A stretch of DNA of 8,367 nucleotides from positions 1 through 8,367 of the forward strand of contig JADDPY010000677.1 in the NCBI GenBank assembly GCA_016781635.1, in the 5' to 3' direction. Below the pieces are notes generated by a model. It was not told where the DNA came from and searched no databases. It worked only from the letters and a program-made list of their open reading frames with translations. The position numbers and the translations under genes were made by a program. Positions 6,591 through 8,367 of this stretch are shown here, one piece after another (position 1 is the stretch's first letter; each line of letters starts with the position of its first letter). This DNA comes from Rubrobacter sp. GTDB lineage: Bacteria; Actinomycetota; Rubrobacteria; Rubrobacterales; Rubrobacteraceae.

Positions 6591-6965
6591 ATGCCCGAGG
6601 TCTTGAATCAGCTTCTCGCCGAACCCGCCGCGGCTCTGGTTCAGGAGGGCTTCACCGGCGTTGACGCCGAGTGGTGGTGGGAGCGCCGCATCGATGCCGG
6701 CATCGCCGTCTGCCAGGAGTTCGACCCGTCGATCCCCATCCGCGCTGTCGCAGAGAAGACCGGACGCCCCGTCCCCGAAGTCGAAGAGATAGCCCTGCGC
6801 GAACTCGGCCTCGAAGATCCGGATCCCGTCGTGCTCACGTTCGAACTGCCGGGTACGACCGAGACGCGCGACGCCTTCCGGGAGCTGCAAGAGCGCTCCC
6901 GTGTGCCCGAGGGGCTCGCCGCGAACCTCTACCGCCGCATCGAGGATGCAGTCCGCAAAGGTTGA
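6591..6965 (+). CDS. conserved-looking hypothetical protein, 124 aa
   Basis: I do not recognise this protein. It is acidic and soluble, with no signal peptide or membrane segment. Visible features are a tryptophan run in AEWWWERRIDAG (26-37) and a predicted helix-rich stretch IRAVAEKTGRPVPEVEEIALRE (50-71) that resembles a small helix-turn-helix. A helical C-terminus follows (92-122) ending in VRKG. Third-position G/C bias matches its neighbours, which supports real coding. The start is fixed by an in-frame TAG at 6579-6581: ATG 6591 is the first candidate and has no Shine-Dalgarno. It is divergent from acuB across 121 bp, so the two may share control, and convergent with the Clp ATPase gene. 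A DNA-binding role is possible but not shown. Confidence 0.7.
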   Translation: MPEVLNQLLAEPAAALVQEGFTGVDAEWWWERRIDAGIAVCQEFDPSIPIRAVAEKTGRPVPEVEEIALRELGLEDPDPVVLTFELPGTTETRDAFRELQERSRVPEGLAANLYRRIEDAVRKG

Positions 6966-7000
6966 GGGTCGGCTCCGCTTCGAGAATCCTCGCTACGTGT

Positions 7001-7031
7001 AGAAACGAAGAGGCGCCCCCGAAGGGGCGCC
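7001..7031 (-). terminator. UUCG-tetraloop intrinsic terminator of the Clp ATPase gene
   Basis: On the minus strand the perfect 8-bp stem GGCGCCCC/GGGGCGCC closes a TTCG loop (7012-7031), the very stable C(UUCG)G tetraloop. It is followed by the T-rich stretch TCTTCGTTTCT (7001-7011). It begins about 30 nt after the stop codon at 7061-7063. On the plus strand the same hairpin lies 47 nt past the hypothetical gene but lacks a T-run, so it mainly serves the minus strand and may slow the opposing transcript. Confidence 0.75.
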
Positions 7032-7060
7032 AGCGGTCGTGATGCGTGGTCCGTGCGTTC

Positions 7061-8095
7061 CTAGTTTGCGGCGCCCGCGACGGGGTCTGCCGCGCCCTCT
7101 TTCACCTCGAAGGTGAGCTTTCCGGCTTCGTCGTCGACGACCACCCTGTCGCCCGGGTTGAGGGCACCGGAGAGGACCATGTTCGCGAGCTCGTTGTCCA
7201 CGCGGCGCTGTACCGTGCGCCTCAGGGGCCGTGCGCCGAACTCGGGGTCGAAGCCCTCCCTGCCGACGAGCGTGACCGCCTCGTCCGTGAACTCGACCTC
7301 GATACCCTGGGCGCGCAGACGGCGCGTGGTCCGGTCGAGGAGCAGCCGCGCGATCTCGCCTATCTGCGCCTCGTCGAGCGCCCGGAAGACGATGACCTCG
7401 TCTATGCGGTTGACGAACTCGGGCCTGAGGGTGGCACGCAGGATCCTGTCCATGTCCTCCTTCAGCTCCTCGAAGGGCTCGTTTCGGCGCGAATGAGCCT
7501 GTATTCTCTCGGCGCCCATGTTGGAGGTCATGATTATGACGGTCTGCTTGAAGTCAACCGTCCTGCCCTGAGAGTCCGTCAGGCGCCCGTCGTCGAGCAT
7601 CTGCAGGAGGATGTTGAAAACGTCCGGATGGGCCTTCTCGATCTCGTCGAGGAGCAGCACGCTGTAGGGGCGCCTGCGGACGCTCTCGGTGAGCTGCCCG
7701 GCCTCCTCATACCCGACGTAGCCCGGAGGGGCACCGACGAGCCTGGAGACCGTGTGGCGCTCCTGAAACTCCGACATGTCTATGCGCACCATCGCCGCTT
7801 CGTCCCCGAAGAGGGCCTCGGCGAGCGTGCGGGCGAGCTCGGTCTTGCCGACCCCCGTCGGCCCGAGGAACAGGAAGCTCCCTATAGGCCGGTTCGGGTC
7901 CGAGAGGCCCGCCCTCGCCCTCCGGATAGCCTCGGAGATCGCCGTGACGGCCTCTTCCTGGCCGACCACCCGCTCGTGGAGTTGCTCCTCGAGCTTCAAC
8001 AGGCGCTCACGCTCCTCCTGCGTGAGCTGCGAGACCGGGATGCCGGTCGCGCGGCTCACGACCTCGGCGATGTCCTCGGCCGTCACCTCGGCCAC
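7061..8095 (-). CDS. clpC: ClpC-type Hsp100 ATPase, second ATPase domain (downstream of a frame break)
   Basis: C-terminal part of a ClpA/B/C-family AAA+ unfoldase, the ring that threads proteins into ClpP or disaggregates them. Counted from the GTG at 8095 it is 344 aa and holds the whole D2 domain: [15 protein letters not shown] entry motif (8-21), Walker A GPTGVGKT (78-85), pore loop GYVGYEE (125-131), Walker B VLLLDE (146-151), sensor-1 N192, arginine finger R230 in [10 protein letters not shown], and sensor-2 R289 in GARPLRR. Between sensor 1 and the arginine finger there is no IGF/LGF/VGF-like tripeptide, the loop that docks ClpA and ClpC on ClpP; the spacing (about 33 residues) is ClpB-like. 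The frame does not join the upstream part directly. GTG 8095 could be a restart site, since AAGGGTGGA lies 9 nt upstream, or merely an internal valine codon. Family is certain; the ClpC label is less so. Confidence 0.88.
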   Translation of the reverse strand: MAEVTAEDIAEVVSRATGIPVSQLTQEERERLLKLEEQLHERVVGQEEAVTAISEAIRRARAGLSDPNRPIGSFLFLGPTGVGKTELARTLAEALFGDEAAMVRIDMSEFQERHTVSRLVGAPPGYVGYEEAGQLTESVRRRPYSVLLLDEIEKAHPDVFNILLQMLDDGRLTDSQGRTVDFKQTVIIMTSNMGAERIQAHSRRNEPFEELKEDMDRILRATLRPEFVNRIDEVIVFRALDEAQIGEIARLLLDRTTRRLRAQGIEVEFTDEAVTLVGREGFDPEFGARPLRRTVQRRVDNELANMVLSGALNPGDRVVVDDEAGKLTFEVKEGAADPVAGAAN

Positions 8096-8125
8096 GGCCT
8101 GGCGTCCACCCTTAAGGCTCCGAGC
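8083..8125 (-). other. frameshift position in the Clp ATPase gene
   Basis: The upstream frame ends at TGA 8083-8085. The downstream frame is closed on its upstream side by TAG at 8126-8128. The frame change must therefore fall in this 43-bp interval, most likely about 8098-8120 where family similarity switches. One missing base (or 3n+1) on the minus strand, or a -1 shift, restores one continuous protein. No classical X-XXY-YYZ slippery heptamer is present in the reading frame, and there is no homopolymer longer than three bases. Confidence 0.85.
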
Positions 8126-8367
8126 CTATCCTGAGACTCCTGGATCTGGCCCTTCAGGTCCTGCGCCCGCCCGAAGTCCTCGGCCGCGATCGCCTGGTCC
8201 TTCTCGCGCTTGAGACGCTTGATCTCGTCCTCGAGCTCCCTCGTGTCGACCGGCTTGGTCTTCGAGCGCAGCCTGACCCTCGCCGAGGCCTGATCCATGA
8301 GGTCTATGGCCTTGTCGGGCAGGAAGCGGTCCGTGACGTAGCGGTCGGAGAGCTCGGCGGCGGCCAC
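8083..8367 (-). CDS. clpC: ClpC-type Hsp100 ATPase, end of first ATPase domain and linker (5' end outside window; frame broken at its 3' end)
   Basis: Upstream piece of the same Clp ATPase, running off the right edge. It starts inside the D1 small subdomain: [20 protein letters not shown] (about 6-25 of the visible part) is the standard Clp motif. A charged, probably coiled-coil linker of about 60 residues follows, including [20 protein letters not shown] (55-74), which resembles the UVR-type motif in the short middle region of ClpC. The long M-domain of ClpB is absent. After QDRLGALRV the frame reads a few unrelated residues and stops at TGA 8083-8085, whereas the expected continuation ([13 protein letters not shown]) lies one frame away. 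The first part of D1 and the N-domain are outside the window. Confidence 0.88.
   Translation of the reverse strand: MAAAELSDRYVTDRFLPDKAIDLMDQASARVRLRSKTKPVDTRELEDEIKRLKREKDQAIAAEDFGRAQDLKGQIQESQDRLGALRVDARPWPR

Noticed and set aside
6470..6592. 41-residue extension of AcuB
   Set aside because: Gly/Arg/Pro-rich low-complexity reading of promoter DNA; ATG 6469 has a strong GGGAGGG site and starts right at the CBS domain.
8083..8125. Programmed -1 frameshift signal in the Clp ATPase gene
   Set aside because: No X-XXY-YYZ heptamer in the zero frame and no obvious stimulatory element; an indel or a split gene is more likely.
7046..8134. Long plus-strand open frame (362 codons) opposite the Clp ATPase
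   Set aside because: Exact antisense of a highly conserved AAA+ domain; the translation matches nothing and has no ribosome site.

Overview
The window is about 8.4 kb of GC-rich (roughly two-thirds G+C), gene-dense bacterial chromosome. Several genes start with TTG or GTG, 4-bp stop/start overlaps occur, and one gene looks leaderless. Together with an acuB-acuC pair and an Mrp-type antiporter, this suggests a deep-branching actinobacterium of the Rubrobacter type. That placement is an inference from composition and protein character, not a database result.

Layout, left to right. (1) Positions 1-2728, minus strand: the first two genes of an Mrp/Mnh cation/proton antiporter operon. A full-length fused A subunit comes first, then a B subunit that runs off the left edge; the genes overlap by GTGA. 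(2) Positions 2729-2928: a 200-bp divergent promoter region. (3) Positions 2929-3915, plus strand: moaA, the radical-SAM GTP 3',8-cyclase of molybdenum cofactor synthesis, with every key motif intact. (4) Positions 3916-4147: a lower-GC gap between convergent genes, with imperfect inverted repeats. (5) Positions 4148-4480, minus: clpS, the N-degron adaptor of Clp proteases. (6) Positions 4650-6469, minus: an acuB-acuC pair (CBS-CBS-ACT protein and zinc deacetylase), translationally coupled by a TTGA overlap. (7) Positions 6591-6965, plus: an unrecognised 124-aa protein, probably read from a leaderless transcript. (8) Positions 7061-8367, minus: a ClpC-type Hsp100 ATPase running off the right edge, followed by a UUCG-tetraloop terminator. 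Its reading frame is broken once between the two ATPase domains.

Most of the window is ordinary housekeeping: ion homeostasis, cofactor synthesis, acetyl-CoA synthetase control and protein quality control. I see no phage, insertion sequence, CRISPR array, tRNA or rRNA. The points that merit attention are the frame break in the Clp ATPase, the absence of the usual ClpP-docking tripeptide in the same protein, and family-atypical residues in the antiporter A and B subunits. I did not find a convincing new multi-gene system.
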